Assembly (NCBI RefSeq): GCF_000378425.1
Contig: NZ_KB899827.1
Location: 1-64,000, forward strand
Direction of reading: 5' to 3'
DNA from: Cohnella laeviribosi DSM 21336
GTDB taxonomy: Bacteria; Bacillota; Bacilli; Paenibacillales; Paenibacillaceae
DNA: 64,000 bases
Made by a program: the position numbers and the translations under genes
The notes under the pieces: generated by a model
What the model was told of the DNA's origin: nothing
Databases searched by the model: none
What the model saw: the letters and a program-made list of their open reading frames with translations, nothing else
Part shown: in pieces, positions 9,583 to 20,554 of the stretch
How the letters are laid out: every line of letters begins with the position of its first letter
Position numbering within the stretch: position 1 is the first letter of the stretch

Positions 9583-10644
9583 TCAGCAGCGGTGCAAACC
9601 GCCGTACCCCATTGCGACAATATCTTCTTTGACAATTCTATCACCGGCAAGCACGCGAGGCAAAAGAACGTCGAACGAGGTATACGGGTCATGCATGACG
9701 CAGCCCGGCAAGCCGAAAATCGGCACATCCCGCAAATAGCCGAACAGCAGCATCGAACCCGGCAGCATCGGCGTGCCGTAGCTCACGATATCCGCGCCGG
9801 CATCCGCAATCGCCCCCGGTGTGCGGTCATCCGGATCGACGGACATGCCTCCGGTCACGAGTATCATATCATACCCTTGCCGAAGGAAATAGTGAATTTC
9901 GTTGACAATTGTTTGTCGGTCGTCGGGCGCGAAGCGCTGTTCGGCGACTTCCGATCCGAGCGCCGCCAGCTTGGCGGTCACCACGGGGCCGAATTTGTCG
10001 GCGATGCGTCCGGAGTAGACCTCGCTGCCGGTGGTGAGAAGCCCGGCCCGAAGCTTGCGCAGCGGACGGACGTCAACCGGGGAAGCCCCTGCGTTGCGTT
10101 CCCGGTAGCGCGCAGCTATTCGCTCGACCTCGGCCACCTTCGCTTCGGGCACGATGAGCGGGATGGCGCGCGTCGCGGCCACCGCTTCGCCCTCGCGCAC
10201 GACCGTATGGGTTGCCACCGTCGCGAGCGCAATGTCGCCCAGCCCGTTAATCGCGTTCACGACCTCCTTCGCTACCGAAGCAAGCCCCGTAATGGCCGAC
10301 TTGAGCGTAACCTTGCCTTCATGCGGCTCGCCGTAACGGATCCGATCGCCCGCCAATGCCGCGGCCATGCGCAGCGCCGCGTCGTCCTCGTGCAGATCTC
10401 CCGCGCCCAGCTCCATGACGTACAGATGTTCTTTGCCGATATCCTTCAGCTTCGGAATGTCTTCGGGAACGACCCGGTGTCCTTTCCGAAAAAGCCGTCC
10501 CTTGAACGCGCCGGGCAAAATTTGGGTCAAGTCGTGAGCCAGCAGCATTCCGACCGCGTCTTCGACCTTGACTTCGCGCAATACCGACGAGCTGCCGGCT
10601 CGCCGGATATGAGGTTCAGAAGCGCCTTCCGGTTGTTGCGTCAT
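9583..10644 (-). CDS. Molybdopterin-binding protein (MoCF_biosynth domain)
   Basis: A 353-residue protein. The C-terminal half is a MoaB/MoeA-type molybdopterin-binding fold, with GLLTTGSEVYSG at about 206-217 and ILVTGGMSVDPDDRTPGAI in the pocket. The N-terminal ~130 residues (VGMLLAHDLTQILPGAFKGRLFRKGH...) look like the start of MoeA but are shorter than in true MoeA (about 400 residues). It overlaps the upstream MoaB/MogA gene by ATGA, so the two are translationally coupled. It probably acts in molybdenum insertion or binds the finished cofactor; which is not settled by sequence. Confidence 0.85.
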   Translation of the reverse strand: MTQQPEGASEPHIRRAGSSSVLREVKVEDAVGMLLAHDLTQILPGAFKGRLFRKGHRVVPEDIPKLKDIGKEHLYVMELGAGDLHEDDAALRMAAALAGDRIRYGEPHEGKVTLKSAITGLASVAKEVVNAINGLGDIALATVATHTVVREGEAVAATRAIPLIVPEAKVAEVERIAARYRERNAGASPVDVRPLRKLRAGLLTTGSEVYSGRIADKFGPVVTAKLAALGSEVAEQRFAPDDRQTIVNEIHYFLRQGYDMILVTGGMSVDPDDRTPGAIADAGADIVSYGTPMLPGSMLLFGYLRDVPIFGLPGCVMHDPYTSFDVLLPRVLAGDRIVKEDIVAMGYGGLHRC

Positions 10645-11135
10645 TCTTCAAGCTCCCCTCTCAGCCCCTTGACCTGATGCAAGGCGTACGGGAGCTGATC
10701 GATAATCCCCATGAACAGCTTGTGGACGGCTTTCGGTTCGCTCGGCAGGTTGATGATGAGCGTCTGGCCCCGGATGGCGCAGACGCCGCGAAACAGCATC
10801 GCCCGCCGCGTCCAGCTCATCGCCGAGGCGCGCATCGCTTCGGCCATCCCCGGAACGACGCGATCGGACACCTTCAACGTCGCCTCGGGCGTGACGTCCC
10901 TCAGTCCAAGCCCGATGCCTCCCATGGTGAAAACGAGGTCGGCCTGAAAATAATCCGCCATTTCAATGAGCGCGGCGCGAATTTCGTCCTGCTCGTCGGG
11001 CACGATCCGGTAATCGACGATTTCCCCGCCCAATTCCTCTTCCACCAGCTCGCGGATGACCTGTGCGCTCGTATCTTCCCTTTCGCCTCGCGAGCCTTTG
11101 TCGCTTGCCGTCAGCAAGGCCACTTTCCAACGCAT
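10641..11135 (-). CDS. MoaB/MogA family molybdenum cofactor biosynthesis protein
   Basis: A 164-residue single-domain protein of the family that adenylylates molybdopterin before metal insertion. ALLTASDKGSRGEREDTS opens the fold. The binding loop reads FTMGGIGLGLRDVTPEAT, where the usual form is TGGTGLxxRDVTPEAT, so the first Thr is Met and the second is Ile. Those changes could affect ligand contact. It sits 96 bases downstream of moaC and overlaps the next gene by four bases. Confidence 0.9.
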   Translation of the reverse strand: MRWKVALLTASDKGSRGEREDTSAQVIRELVEEELGGEIVDYRIVPDEQDEIRAALIEMADYFQADLVFTMGGIGLGLRDVTPEATLKVSDRVVPGMAEAMRASAMSWTRRAMLFRGVCAIRGQTLIINLPSEPKAVHKLFMGIIDQLPYALHQVKGLRGELEE

Positions 11136-11231
11136 GTCCTTCTCTCCCCTCCGCTCACCCGTTCTGTCTTTGATGCCGGCCTGTCCGGAACCTTTGGCGG
11201 CGCGCTCCCGATCGCGTCCGAAGCGGCGGCG

Positions 11232-11750
11232 CTAATCGGATGCCGGGTTTTCGGCCGGCCGACATTCGTCCGCGTAATAATCGCCGCTTTTGCCGCCGGT
11301 CTTGAAGACGAGCCGGGTCGGTCCGATCACCATATCCTTCTGCAGCGCCTTGCACATATCGTAAACGGTTAAAGCGGCTGCGGAAACGGCGGTCAAAGCC
11401 TCCATTTCGACGCCGGTTTTGCCCGTCGTTTTCACCTCGGCCGCAATAAAAAGCGTGTCCGTCCCGTTATCCGAAAACGTCAGGTTGACGCCCGTCAGCG
11501 GCAGCGGGTGACACATCGGAATCCAATCCGACGTCCGCTTCGCCGCTTGAATGCCGGCGACCTGCGCCACGGCCAGCACATCGCCCTTGGCGACGGAGCC
11601 TTCGCGAATCCGCCTCAGCGTCTCCGGCGCCATCGCGATGCGGGTCTCGGCCCGGGCCGTGCGGGCCGTAACGGGCTTGTCGGAGACGTCCACCATGACG
11701 GCCCTGCCCTGCTCGTTAAAATGAGTCAACCGATCTCCGTCCGGACTCAT
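11232..11750 (-). CDS. moaC: Cyclic pyranopterin monophosphate synthase MoaC
   Basis: Catalyses the step to cyclic pyranopterin monophosphate in molybdenum-cofactor synthesis. Family blocks are clear: [15 protein letters not shown], the [13 protein letters not shown] motif with catalytic Lys/His, and [21 protein letters not shown] start at the ATG of MSPDGDRL because GGGAGGG lies six bases upstream; an earlier TTG in frame lies within that site. Length 172 residues. Its start overlaps the end of the cyclo-ligase gene by 35 bases, so the two are coupled. Confidence 0.96.
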   Translation of the reverse strand: MSPDGDRLTHFNEQGRAVMVDVSDKPVTARTARAETRIAMAPETLRRIREGSVAKGDVLAVAQVAGIQAAKRTSDWIPMCHPLPLTGVNLTFSDNGTDTLFIAAEVKTTGKTGVEMEALTAVSAAALTVYDMCKALQKDMVIGPTRLVFKTGGKSGDYYADECRPAENPASD

Positions 11751-12369
11751 CCGCTTCCCTCCCTTCAAACCGGATCAATCCGTTCTCCGTTGCCAGTCCG
11801 TCCAGCACGAGATCGTGCGGCTCTCTCGGCAGCGGCTCCTCCACCGTCTGCAGCTCGAACGCGAAGCCGATCCAAAGCGAGGTGTGGCCGGCCGATTGCC
11901 TTGCGACGAACAAACGGTCGTAATAGCCGCCGCCGTACCCGAGTCGTCCGCCCTGCCGGTCGAACGCAAGTCCCGGCACGAGCACGACATCGAGCGTATC
12001 TTGCTCGCCGTACGTCCGGGTTCGCTCCGGGTTCGGTTCCGGAACGCCCCATTTGCCGGCCCGCCAATCCGCCGGCGAAGCGACCAGGCGCAGCTCCAGC
12101 CCGCCGCCGTCTTCGCGCACGCGCGGAGCCGCGATCCGGTGGCCGCGCGCCCAACACCAGTCCGCAAGCCATGCCGGATCGGCTTCGGAGCGGAATGCGC
12201 CGTACAGGCATACCGTCAGCGGACGGCCGAGCTTTTGCTCCATCGGAAGAAGAAGCCGGCCGGCGACGATCCGGCCGATTTGCCGCGACTTTTCGATTCG
12301 CTCCCGGGCCGGAAGGGCGTCTCTTGCGCTTCGGATCCGTTCCCGCCAGCGTTGCTTGTCGGTCGTCAT
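11716..12369 (-). CDS. 5-formyltetrahydrofolate cyclo-ligase
   Basis: A 217-residue cytoplasmic enzyme converting 5-formyl-THF to 5,10-methenyl-THF with ATP, similar to B. subtilis YqgN. The N-terminal [22 protein letters not shown] and the phosphate-binding [13 protein letters not shown] (about 140-152) identify the family. It is the first gene of an apparent operon that continues through moaC, moaB, the molybdopterin-binding gene, tatA and tatC. Confidence 0.92.
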   Translation of the reverse strand: MTTDKQRWRERIRSARDALPARERIEKSRQIGRIVAGRLLLPMEQKLGRPLTVCLYGAFRSEADPAWLADWCWARGHRIAAPRVREDGGGLELRLVASPADWRAGKWGVPEPNPERTRTYGEQDTLDVVLVPGLAFDRQGGRLGYGGGYYDRLFVARQSAGHTSLWIGFAFELQTVEEPLPREPHDLVLDGLATENGLIRFEGREADESGRRSVDSF

Positions 12370-12604
12370 CGCGAGAAATCATCTCCTGCGGAAAACAGCT
12401 TGGCAAAACTGTTTAAAGTTAGCTTCAGTTTATCATTATTTCGCCCTTTTCGCCAAATGCCAACGCTTATCGGACGATGACGCCCGCCGGCTGGCCGAAG
12501 GCGAAAAATCTGCGATTGAAGTCGGATGGAAACCTATTCGTTATGAGTCGTTATCCCGTCGAAGCCTAGGTCTTCATTTTCCATACGGTCGATGACATTC
12601 CCTT

Positions 12605-13035
12605 TTAACAGCCTCTCATCCTGTAACTCGACGATGTTGCATCCTTTATATACCGAATATTGATCTTTAGCACTTCAGACAGGAACCGAAGGGGAACCAT
12701 CGCCGTTTCGTTTTGGACGACGGGCTTCGTGTCCAGCTTTACTTGTTGATTATTCACGAGCGCCGTATCCTTACCTATAAATAATACTATCGTTTCATCT
12801 TCGACCGCGACAATCGCTTTTTGCTCTTTCCGGTCCCAATTCACGGAAGCCCCCATCAAATCGCCGACCAACCGAAGCGGCACCAAGGTTCTGCCGTTGG
12901 CGTCGGCGGACGGCATCTGCTGCGACGAATAAAGCAAGTACGGATGGTTCAGTTTCAGCTTAATCCCATCGTTCTCCCCAAAGCGGCTTGGGCGGACGGC
13001 ATATGAAAAAACAGCATGACGAGTCCTCCACACAT
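12605..13035 (-). pseudogene. Secreted stalk-domain (copper amine oxidase N-type) protein, frameshifted
   Basis: The main open frame encodes a Copper_amine_oxidN-like domain (GRTLVPLRLVGDLMGASVNWD...AMVPLRFLSEVL), but its first ~20 residues make no sense and begin with GTG. The true start appears to lie in another frame: an ATG at 13035 after TTGGAG, followed by a signal peptide ending MPSAQA. That frame stops soon after. One extra G in the GGGG run at 12976-12979 would join signal peptide and domain. Thus it is either a recent one-base deletion or a sequencing error. The domain is a cell-surface module, often without copper binding. Confidence 0.7.
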
Positions 13036-13133
13036 AACGTTCATCTCCAACCTGCGTTTGGACGTTCCTGCCGATTTACGCTAAACTTGTAAGGAGCCAT
13101 ACTGCATGAAACGACGAGTCGGAGGGATTCCTC

Positions 13134-15050
<1,917 letters not shown>

Positions 15051-15078
15051 ACCGCATTAGATGGAAAGGAGAAACGCG

Positions 15079-15603
15079 ATGGCATCGGGTCCAAAAGAGC
15101 CTCAGGAATCGCCGCTGCCGCTGGCGCAGCTCCGGTTCGTTAAGGAAGAATGGCTCCGGCAGCGGCTGGAAGAAGTGAAAGTGCTTTATCGGGATGAAAA
15201 CGAACTGTATCGCCTGGTCAAAGATTCCGCTTACGGAGACCATTTCCTCCACTACGCCGTCCGGCACCTGAATTTGACGGCGGGAGCGGCGGAGGAGGAA
15301 TATCATCATCTGCTGCCACTCGAGCACGACGAAGTCATCTCCTTTGCGTTGGGCTCCCCGTTTTACCGCTATCCGGATGAATGGAAGGCTCCTTATTTGC
15401 GGAACGGCAGCGAAGGCGGCTATGTCTGGTACGATCCGAACGGAGCCGCCCCTGATATTGCCGCCTACGAAGAAGCGGCCGCCGCGCTGAAGGAGAAGCT
15501 GCTTGCCTTTCGCCGCGAAGGCAGCTTGGGCGAGGAAGAAATCCGCCGTTTGCTCGAGGAGACGGAACGGCTGTTTCCGCCGAAAGCGCCCGACGAAAAG
15601 TAG
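15079..15603 (+). CDS. Conserved-looking hypothetical protein downstream of ydiF
   Basis: I do not recognise a family. The protein has about 174 residues, is soluble and acidic, with predicted helices at both ends and an aromatic middle (DHFLHYAVRHLNL, EGGYVWYDPNG). I start at the second ATG because AAAGGAG lies six bases before it; the ORF otherwise begins inside that site. It follows ydiF by 28 bases on the same strand and precedes a terminator, so the two probably form one transcript. Confidence 0.75.
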   Translation: MASGPKEPQESPLPLAQLRFVKEEWLRQRLEEVKVLYRDENELYRLVKDSAYGDHFLHYAVRHLNLTAGAAEEEYHHLLPLEHDEVISFALGSPFYRYPDEWKAPYLRNGSEGGYVWYDPNGAAPDIAAYEEAAAALKEKLLAFRREGSLGEEEIRRLLEETERLFPPKAPDEK

Positions 15604-15620
15604 CGGAAGCGGCCAACAGG

Positions 15621-15881
15621 TTATCCACAATCGAAATGCGAAGCAAAAAACCGGGAAGCGGAGAACGCCGCCCGGTTTTTTTGGCTGTATATCAATCTTT
15701 CTGTTAAAGGATCGTTAACGTCGGATCAACTCCGGCTGTTTATATCCACACTGTCCACATTATCCACAACAGGGTTGTGAAAAACTCATCCCCTTTTCAT
15801 AATTTTTGAAGTTCAACTCCCCCAACGGATTGACAGCTTTACCCACACTATGCACAAGGGGTGTGGATAACCTTGTCCACA
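15621..15881. promoter_or_regulatory. Cluster of DnaA boxes
   Basis: Three exact TTATCCACA boxes occur at 15621-15629 (+), 15760-15768 (+) and 15862-15870 (-). Three one-mismatch boxes lie among them: ATATCCACA at 15742, TTACCCACA at 15839 and TTGTCCACA at 15873. The block from about 15720 to 15900 is AT-richer than its surroundings and has no gene. Neither dnaA nor dnaN is in the window, so this is more like a DnaA-titration cluster than the origin. It begins right after the ydiF-side gene. Confidence 0.8.
15645..15682 (+). terminator. Intrinsic terminator of ydiF and downstream gene
   Basis: AAACCGGG and CCCGGTTT pair around a ~14-base GC-rich loop, with a T-run on the plus strand and an A-run before the stem, so it may work in both directions. 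It sits between the first and second exact DnaA boxes. Confidence 0.8.
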
Positions 15882-15906
15882 ACTTGTTCAATTCCGTTTT
15901 TCGGCG

Positions 15907-17457
15907 TTATTGACCGGCCGCCTGCTTGCCCTCTTGACTGAGCCTGACCGCCATAATGGCGCTGTTGCAGGCCGATACGTACGCCCGGGCCGCGGCGAAA
16001 ATAATGTCGCGATGAATCGCCGTGCCGCGATAACGTTTGCCCTGGCATACGACCGTGACAACGGCCTCCCCGAACGCGTCCTCCCCGGTCGACAACGAAT
16101 GCAGCTCCAGGTCTTCGAACCGCGCGTCGACCGGCATCGCTTCGCGGATGCAGCCGATCACCGCTTCGAGCGGCCCTTCGCCCGCCCCCGTGTACGTTCG
16201 CTCGGCATTGTCTTCCGCGGCCCGGATCGTGACGGAAGCGATGCGCGAACGGTTCGAGCCGGCGAGCACCTGCAATTCCGTCAACGCGTACGGCTCGATC
16301 GCCTGCTCGGTCGACTCTCCGATCAATTGCAGCAGCACGTCGTCTGTGACGATTTTCGTCTCGTCCGCCTTGACCTTGAACCGGTTGTACACCTCGTCCA
16401 GCTCGCGGTCCTCAAGCGTAATTCCATACTCCGACGCGCGGTGCTTGATCGCATGGCGGCCGGAATGCTTGCCCAGAACGATCATGCTGCGCGGAATGCC
16501 CATCGCTTCCGGGTCCATGATTTCGTAGGTGTTCCGGTTTTTCAGCAAGCCGTCCTGGTGAATGCCGGATTCGTGCTGAAAGGCGTTGCGCCCGACGATC
16601 GGCTTGTTGTACGCGATCGGAAAATGCATCGCGCGGCTGACCATGCGGGACGTCTCGAATATTTCCGAGGTGCGGATGTTGGTTTCGACCCCGAGCGCAT
16701 CGCTGCGCGTCTCGATGGCCATGACCAGCTCCTCGAGCGAACAGTTGCCCGCCCGCTCGCCGACGCCGTTGACGCTGACTTCGACTTGCGTGACGCCGTG
16801 GCGGATGGCCGCCAGACTGTTGGCTACCGCCAGTCCCAAATCGTTGTGGCAATGGGCGCTGTATACGACCTTGTCCCCGCCGCGAACGTTTTGCCGGATT
16901 CGCGCAAACAGCGGGCCGAACTCCTCCGGCAGCGCATACCCCATCGTATCGGGGATGTTGATGATCGTCGCGCCTTCCTCGATCGCCGTCTCGACCATCC
17001 GGTACAGAAATTCTTCGCTCGCGCGCGAAGCGTCCATCGGCGAAAATTCGATCTGCTCGACAAACTGCTTGCCGTAAGCGATCATTTCCCGCATCAAATC
17101 GATCACTTGGTCCTCCGTCTTGCGCAGTTGGTGCTGCAGATGAATCTGCGAAGCCGAGACGAACAGATGGAGCCGGCGGCGGGCCGCATCCCGCGTGGCG
17201 GCGACGGCGGCGTCGATGTCCGCCTTCACGCAGCGGGCGAACCCGCATATTTCGACGTCCTGCAGCTCGCGCGAAATTTGCTGAATCGCCTGAAACTCCC
17301 CGGGGCTCGAGATGGCGAAGCCCGGCTCGATCGTATCGACGCCCAGGCGGGCCAACTGCCGCGCGATCATAATCTTTTGCTCGGGCCGCAGCGACGCTCC
17401 CGGCGCCTGCTCCCCGTCGCGCAAGGTCGTATCGAAAATGTTGATTTTCTTCTTCAT
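15907..17457 (-). CDS. leuA: 2-isopropylmalate synthase
   Basis: A 516-residue enzyme condensing acetyl-CoA and 2-ketoisovalerate, the first committed step to leucine. The N-terminal TIM barrel has FDTTLRDGEQAPGASL with metal-binding Asp, SAHCHNDLGLA with the HxH metal ligands (about 200-210), and GERAGNCSLEELVMA. HESGIHQDGLLKN and the C-terminal leucine-feedback domain follow. Full length. GGAGG precedes the start. It stands alone without other leu genes nearby. Two T-box leaders with CTC specifiers govern it. Confidence 0.96.
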   Translation of the reverse strand: MKKKINIFDTTLRDGEQAPGASLRPEQKIMIARQLARLGVDTIEPGFAISSPGEFQAIQQISRELQDVEICGFARCVKADIDAAVAATRDAARRRLHLFVSASQIHLQHQLRKTEDQVIDLMREMIAYGKQFVEQIEFSPMDASRASEEFLYRMVETAIEEGATIINIPDTMGYALPEEFGPLFARIRQNVRGGDKVVYSAHCHNDLGLAVANSLAAIRHGVTQVEVSVNGVGERAGNCSLEELVMAIETRSDALGVETNIRTSEIFETSRMVSRAMHFPIAYNKPIVGRNAFQHESGIHQDGLLKNRNTYEIMDPEAMGIPRSMIVLGKHSGRHAIKHRASEYGITLEDRELDEVYNRFKVKADETKIVTDDVLLQLIGESTEQAIEPYALTELQVLAGSNRSRIASVTIRAAEDNAERTYTGAGEGPLEAVIGCIREAMPVDARFEDLELHSLSTGEDAFGEAVVTVVCQGKRYRGTAIHRDIIFAAARAYVSACNSAIMAVRLSQEGKQAAGQ

Positions 17458-17591
17458 ATGGAACGCCTCCCGATCGAATGGATTCGTAAAGATTGAAAAC
17501 CGTCAACCAACGGATTACCGCTCGGTTCCGCCGCTTCAAGGTGCAGCCCGCTCGTCGGCGCGGTGCCGCCCATCATTGGGCGGAAACGGCA

Positions 17592-17905
17592 AAAAGCCCG
17601 CCGTCTCCTGCAAGAGACGACGGGCCGATCAGCCGCCGCGGTACCACTCCGCTTGGAGCCGCTGCCGTTCGGACGGCAAGCCGCGCTCCCCCTCATGCGC
17701 CGAATCCGACCTTCCGAACGGCCGGATTTCGGCGAGCGCCCTGTATCGGGGGCCAGCCGTAACGGCGTACAAGCGCGGCCAATTGGGCCTGCGTTCCGCC
17801 GTTCCGCTCCCGGGCGAGTTCGGAATCCCTTCGTCTGCGTCGCACCTTCCCGCAGCTCTCTGCAACCAGGGCGGTTTCCTACTGCTCCCGATCATCGCGT
17901 TGGTA
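17592..17905 (-). ncRNA. T-box riboswitch (leucine, CUC specifier), leuA-proximal
   Basis: On the minus strand: a Stem I start with GGGAGCAGTAGG, the AGAGAGCTGCGGG block, a specifier segment GAACTCGCC in which CTC is the likely leucine codon, the T-box GTGGTACCGCGG near 17637-17648, and a terminator hairpin (CGTCTC.../GAGACGGCGGGC plus T-run) ending at 17592. Uncharged tRNA-Leu would favour the antiterminator and allow leuA transcription. Confidence 0.93.
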
Positions 17906-17949
17906 CCTATTCGTATTGAAAGCGGAAGGCCGGGTGTCTTGCCGGCAAA

Positions 17950-18265
17950 AACACAAAAGCCCGCCGTCTCCGTTAAGAGACGGCGGGCCGGACGGCCTTC
18001 CGCGGTACCACTCTTGTTGACGCTCCTTCCCCGCATAACGAAGAACGAGTGTCCACCTCACGCGTCAGCCGGCAAATGACATCGCCGCTGCCGCACCCGG
18101 TCACGGGGGTTAGCCGTATCGCCGTACGCGGATGCGCATTCCGCGCGCATCGTTCCGACGATCCGCTCCCAGGCGAGTTCAGGCTTCCCTTCCACTGCGT
18201 TGCACCATCCCGCAGCTCTCTGAATCCGGGTGACCGCCTTACTGCTCCTGTTCCCAGCGTTTTCC
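17950..18265 (-). ncRNA. T-box riboswitch (leucine, CUC specifier), promoter-proximal
   Basis: A second complete T-box in series upstream of the first. On the minus strand: GGAGCAGTAAGG, AGAGAGCTGCGGGATGGTG, specifier segment GAACTCGCC (CTC), T-box GTGGTACCGCGG at 18000-18011, and terminator CCGCCGTCTC/GAGACGGCGG followed by TTTTGTGTTTTT. The two leaders are clearly related but differ in loops, so duplication was not recent. No separate promoter is evident between them. Confidence 0.93.
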
Positions 18266-18281
18266 CTTTGAATTGGATTTT

Positions 18282-18310
18282 ATTATATTCTCCGCTGAAT
18301 GTTCTGTCAA
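18282..18310 (-). promoter_or_regulatory. Consensus sigma-A promoter of the leuA leader
   Basis: On the minus strand TTGACA and TATAAT, both perfect, are separated by 17 bases. The start would fall about 15 bases before the distal T-box. A strong promoter checked by two attenuators fits T-box control. Confidence 0.93.
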
Positions 18311-18478
18311 TTCGTTATCGTCCAAAAATTTTTATAGTCCGCTTCCGAGTGCCGCGAACCAACCGCCGCCGTCCCATTCCTTGGCCAAATCCGTGCGCGC
18401 ACAGTCAGCATGCCGTTTTCCCCGTTCCGCGAACAACTGAACAACATAAAACCGGGGGCTCAGCGGCGTAAACGAGTC

Positions 18479-18934
18479 TCAGAGCCATCTCATGAATCGT
18501 CCCTTCCTTACGGGGACGTTATGCTGCGCAGCCCACAGAATCAAAGCTTTGCGGTCGTTCGCATCGCGGATGTCGAGGCAGAGCCGGACGGGCGGGACCC
18601 GGCGGCCTCTGGGCACAATGCCGACGATCGGGCCATCCATGCGGATGTCCCGGATTTCGCTCGGCGTCAGCGGCAAGCCGTTCACCTCGACCGACCCGTA
18701 ACGAATCGTCAGTTCCGCACGGCCCCCCGCTCTTCTCGCAAACAGGTATATGAATCCGAACAGGCAGATGGCGGCAAGGCTTCCGAAACCATAAAAGACG
18801 GCGTCCTTATGCTCGGCTTCCAGCAGATTGCGCAGCGACAGCAGCAGCAGAAAAGCGAACAGGGCAAGCGTTTTGAGCTCCAACGGATACTTAACAGCCG
18901 CGCGGCGGCGCAGACCGGCTTGCGAATCGGACAT
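18479..18934 (-). CDS. Hypothetical membrane protein with PH-like cytoplasmic part
   Basis: I do not recognise a named family. The protein has 151 residues. Two hydrophobic segments at about 20-38 and 47-66 are followed by a ~75-residue soluble domain (ELTIRYGSVEVNGLPLTPSEIRDI...) whose beta-rich look recalls bacterial PH-like domains of small membrane proteins. AAAGGAG lies six bases before the ATG. It is a single gene upstream of the leuA leader on the same strand. Confidence 0.65.
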   Translation of the reverse strand: MSDSQAGLRRRAAVKYPLELKTLALFAFLLLLSLRNLLEAEHKDAVFYGFGSLAAICLFGFIYLFARRAGGRAELTIRYGSVEVNGLPLTPSEIRDIRMDGPIVGIVPRGRRVPPVRLCLDIRDANDRKALILWAAQHNVPVRKGRFMRWL

Positions 18935-19422
18935 GGCGCATCTCCTTTCCTGGACAAGTTGTCTCTATTATCCTATTCGGAGTGCGCGTAAACATTCGTT
19001 TTTTTAACAAGGATTGATCAAAATTGACTGTCTTTCCGTTATTTTGCCCTAAAACGGCTAAAATCCAGGCGACGAGGACACGGAATCCGTTATTCGGTTC
19101 AAACACACGCGATTTGCGATGTCCCGGCATCATTAACGGATCTACGGTCCGAAAGGAAGACGATTAGGAGCCGAAAAGGGGATATAGCGGATTCTCTGTC
19201 CTCATGTTGCCGTGTGGAGGGGATGCGCGTAGGAGCGTTCGACGCGAGGCAAGCTGAACTGCTCGGGCGGCATGGGCGATCAGGCAACGCATCCAAGAGC
19301 CAGGTCAGAACGCGACACGGATGGGCGCCGGTCTGCGAGCCGCTCGCGGCCAAAGTGACCGACGGCTCTCCGAACGTTCGATGCGGTTGTTGCCGAGTAT
19401 CCGACGTTGCCGATTTCGCTCC
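18935..19422. other. Non-coding stretch between speD and the membrane protein gene
   Basis: No supported gene, RNA or repeat was recognised in these 488 bases. Short open frames here lack ribosome binding sites and have unusual composition. The 18960-19100 part is relatively AT-rich and may hold the promoter of the membrane protein gene. Confidence 0.5.
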
Positions 19423-20250
19423 CTACGGTTTCCGCTTCATGTTCTGGCCGTAAAAAATTTCGTCCATTTCTTCCCGCAATTGCGCTGCGATGTTCCGCTG
19501 CTCTTCCGGGGTCAGCTTCTCCTTCGTGTACCCGAACAGGTAGTTGTCCAGCTCGAATTGGCGGAGCTTGCACTTCGTATGGAAAATATGCTCCTGATAA
19601 ACGTTGACGTCGATCATGTCGTATTGGGCCTTCACTTCGTCGGGAATGTAGTTCTGTATGGAGCTGATGTCATGATCGATAAACAGCTTGCGGCCTTTGA
19701 TGTCCCTTGTAAAACCCCGAACCCGGTAGTCGATCGTCATAATATCGGTATCGAAGGAATGGATGAGAAAACCAAGCGCCTTGAGCGGCGAAATTTCCCC
19801 GCAGGTGGAAACGTCGATGTCCGCGCGGAACGTGCTGATGCCTTCGTCCGGGTGGTATTCGGGGTACGTATGGACGGTAATGTGGCTTTTGTCCAGCGAT
19901 ATAACAACTGCGGCGGGAAGCGGGCCGGCCGGCGCATCCAATGGCTCTGCGGGTGCGGGCGCCTCTACGACCGGCCCTTCCGAGATCAGCACGGTTACGC
20001 TCGCCCCTTGGGGGACGTAATCCTGCTTGGCGACGTTGAGCACGTGCGCTCCGATGATCTCGGCGACGGTCCGCAAAATGCCGGTCAGCCGCTCCGAATT
20101 GTACTGCTCGTCGATATATTCGATGTAGGCTTCGCGTTCCTCTTTCGTCTTGGTGTAGCAGATGTCGTACATATTAAAGCTCAGCGTCTTGGTCAAATTG
20201 TTGAAGCCGTGCAGCTTCACCCGCCGCCTCGTTTCCGGCTTGCGCGCCAT
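19423..20250 (-). CDS. speD: S-adenosylmethionine decarboxylase proenzyme (large bacterial type)
   Basis: A 275-residue proenzyme that self-cleaves to give a pyruvoyl cofactor and makes decarboxylated SAM for spermidine synthesis. The start [24 protein letters not shown] and the cleavage site [13 protein letters not shown] (cut before Ser) match the E. coli-type enzyme. A Pro/Ala-rich insertion ([17 protein letters not shown], about residues 94-110) precedes the cleavage site. Most Bacillus species use the short ~125-residue form, so this longer type is notable. No speE lies nearby. Confidence 0.93.
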   Translation of the reverse strand: MARKPETRRRVKLHGFNNLTKTLSFNMYDICYTKTKEEREAYIEYIDEQYNSERLTGILRTVAEIIGAHVLNVAKQDYVPQGASVTVLISEGPVVEAPAPAEPLDAPAGPLPAAVVISLDKSHITVHTYPEYHPDEGISTFRADIDVSTCGEISPLKALGFLIHSFDTDIMTIDYRVRGFTRDIKGRKLFIDHDISSIQNYIPDEVKAQYDMIDVNVYQEHIFHTKCKLRQFELDNYLFGYTKEKLTPEEQRNIAAQLREEMDEIFYGQNMKRKP

Positions 20251-20554
20251 GTCCGATTCCTCCCGTCCGGTTACGGTTCGGTTCTATCTTGCCCAGCGGG
20301 CGAAAGGCGCACACATCGGCTTGTTCAGTCGGGGACCGTTCGGGTCGGGGACGGTTCAGCCCGGGACCGTTCGGAGCAATATTGTGCGGCAGATGCGCGG
20401 CAATCCGGCGGTCATTCGGGGCGTTCCGGAGCGAACGTTATGCGCTCCTAGCAGCTGCGGCGAGGCCGTGCAAAAGCAAAAGCCGCCCGGACAACCGATG
20501 TCCGGACGGCCCGCGAATATTCGGATTGAAAACCGCCGCCGCATCCCCCGCGGT
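20251..20554. other. Intergenic region with short GGACCGTTCGG-type repeats and tsaD terminator
   Basis: Contains three imperfect copies of GGGACCGTTCGG between about 20330 and 20375, then the tsaD terminator. No gene is supported. Confidence 0.45.
20471..20511 (-). terminator. Intrinsic terminator after tsaD
   Basis: On the minus strand GCCGTCCGGACA and TGTCCGGGCGGC pair around a five-base loop and run into TTTTGCTTTTG. Confidence 0.88.

Noticed and set aside
15621..15881. Chromosomal origin oriC
   Set aside because: Neither dnaA, dnaN, rpmH nor gyrase genes are adjacent and no AT-rich unwinding element of normal size is seen. A DnaA-titration cluster fits better.
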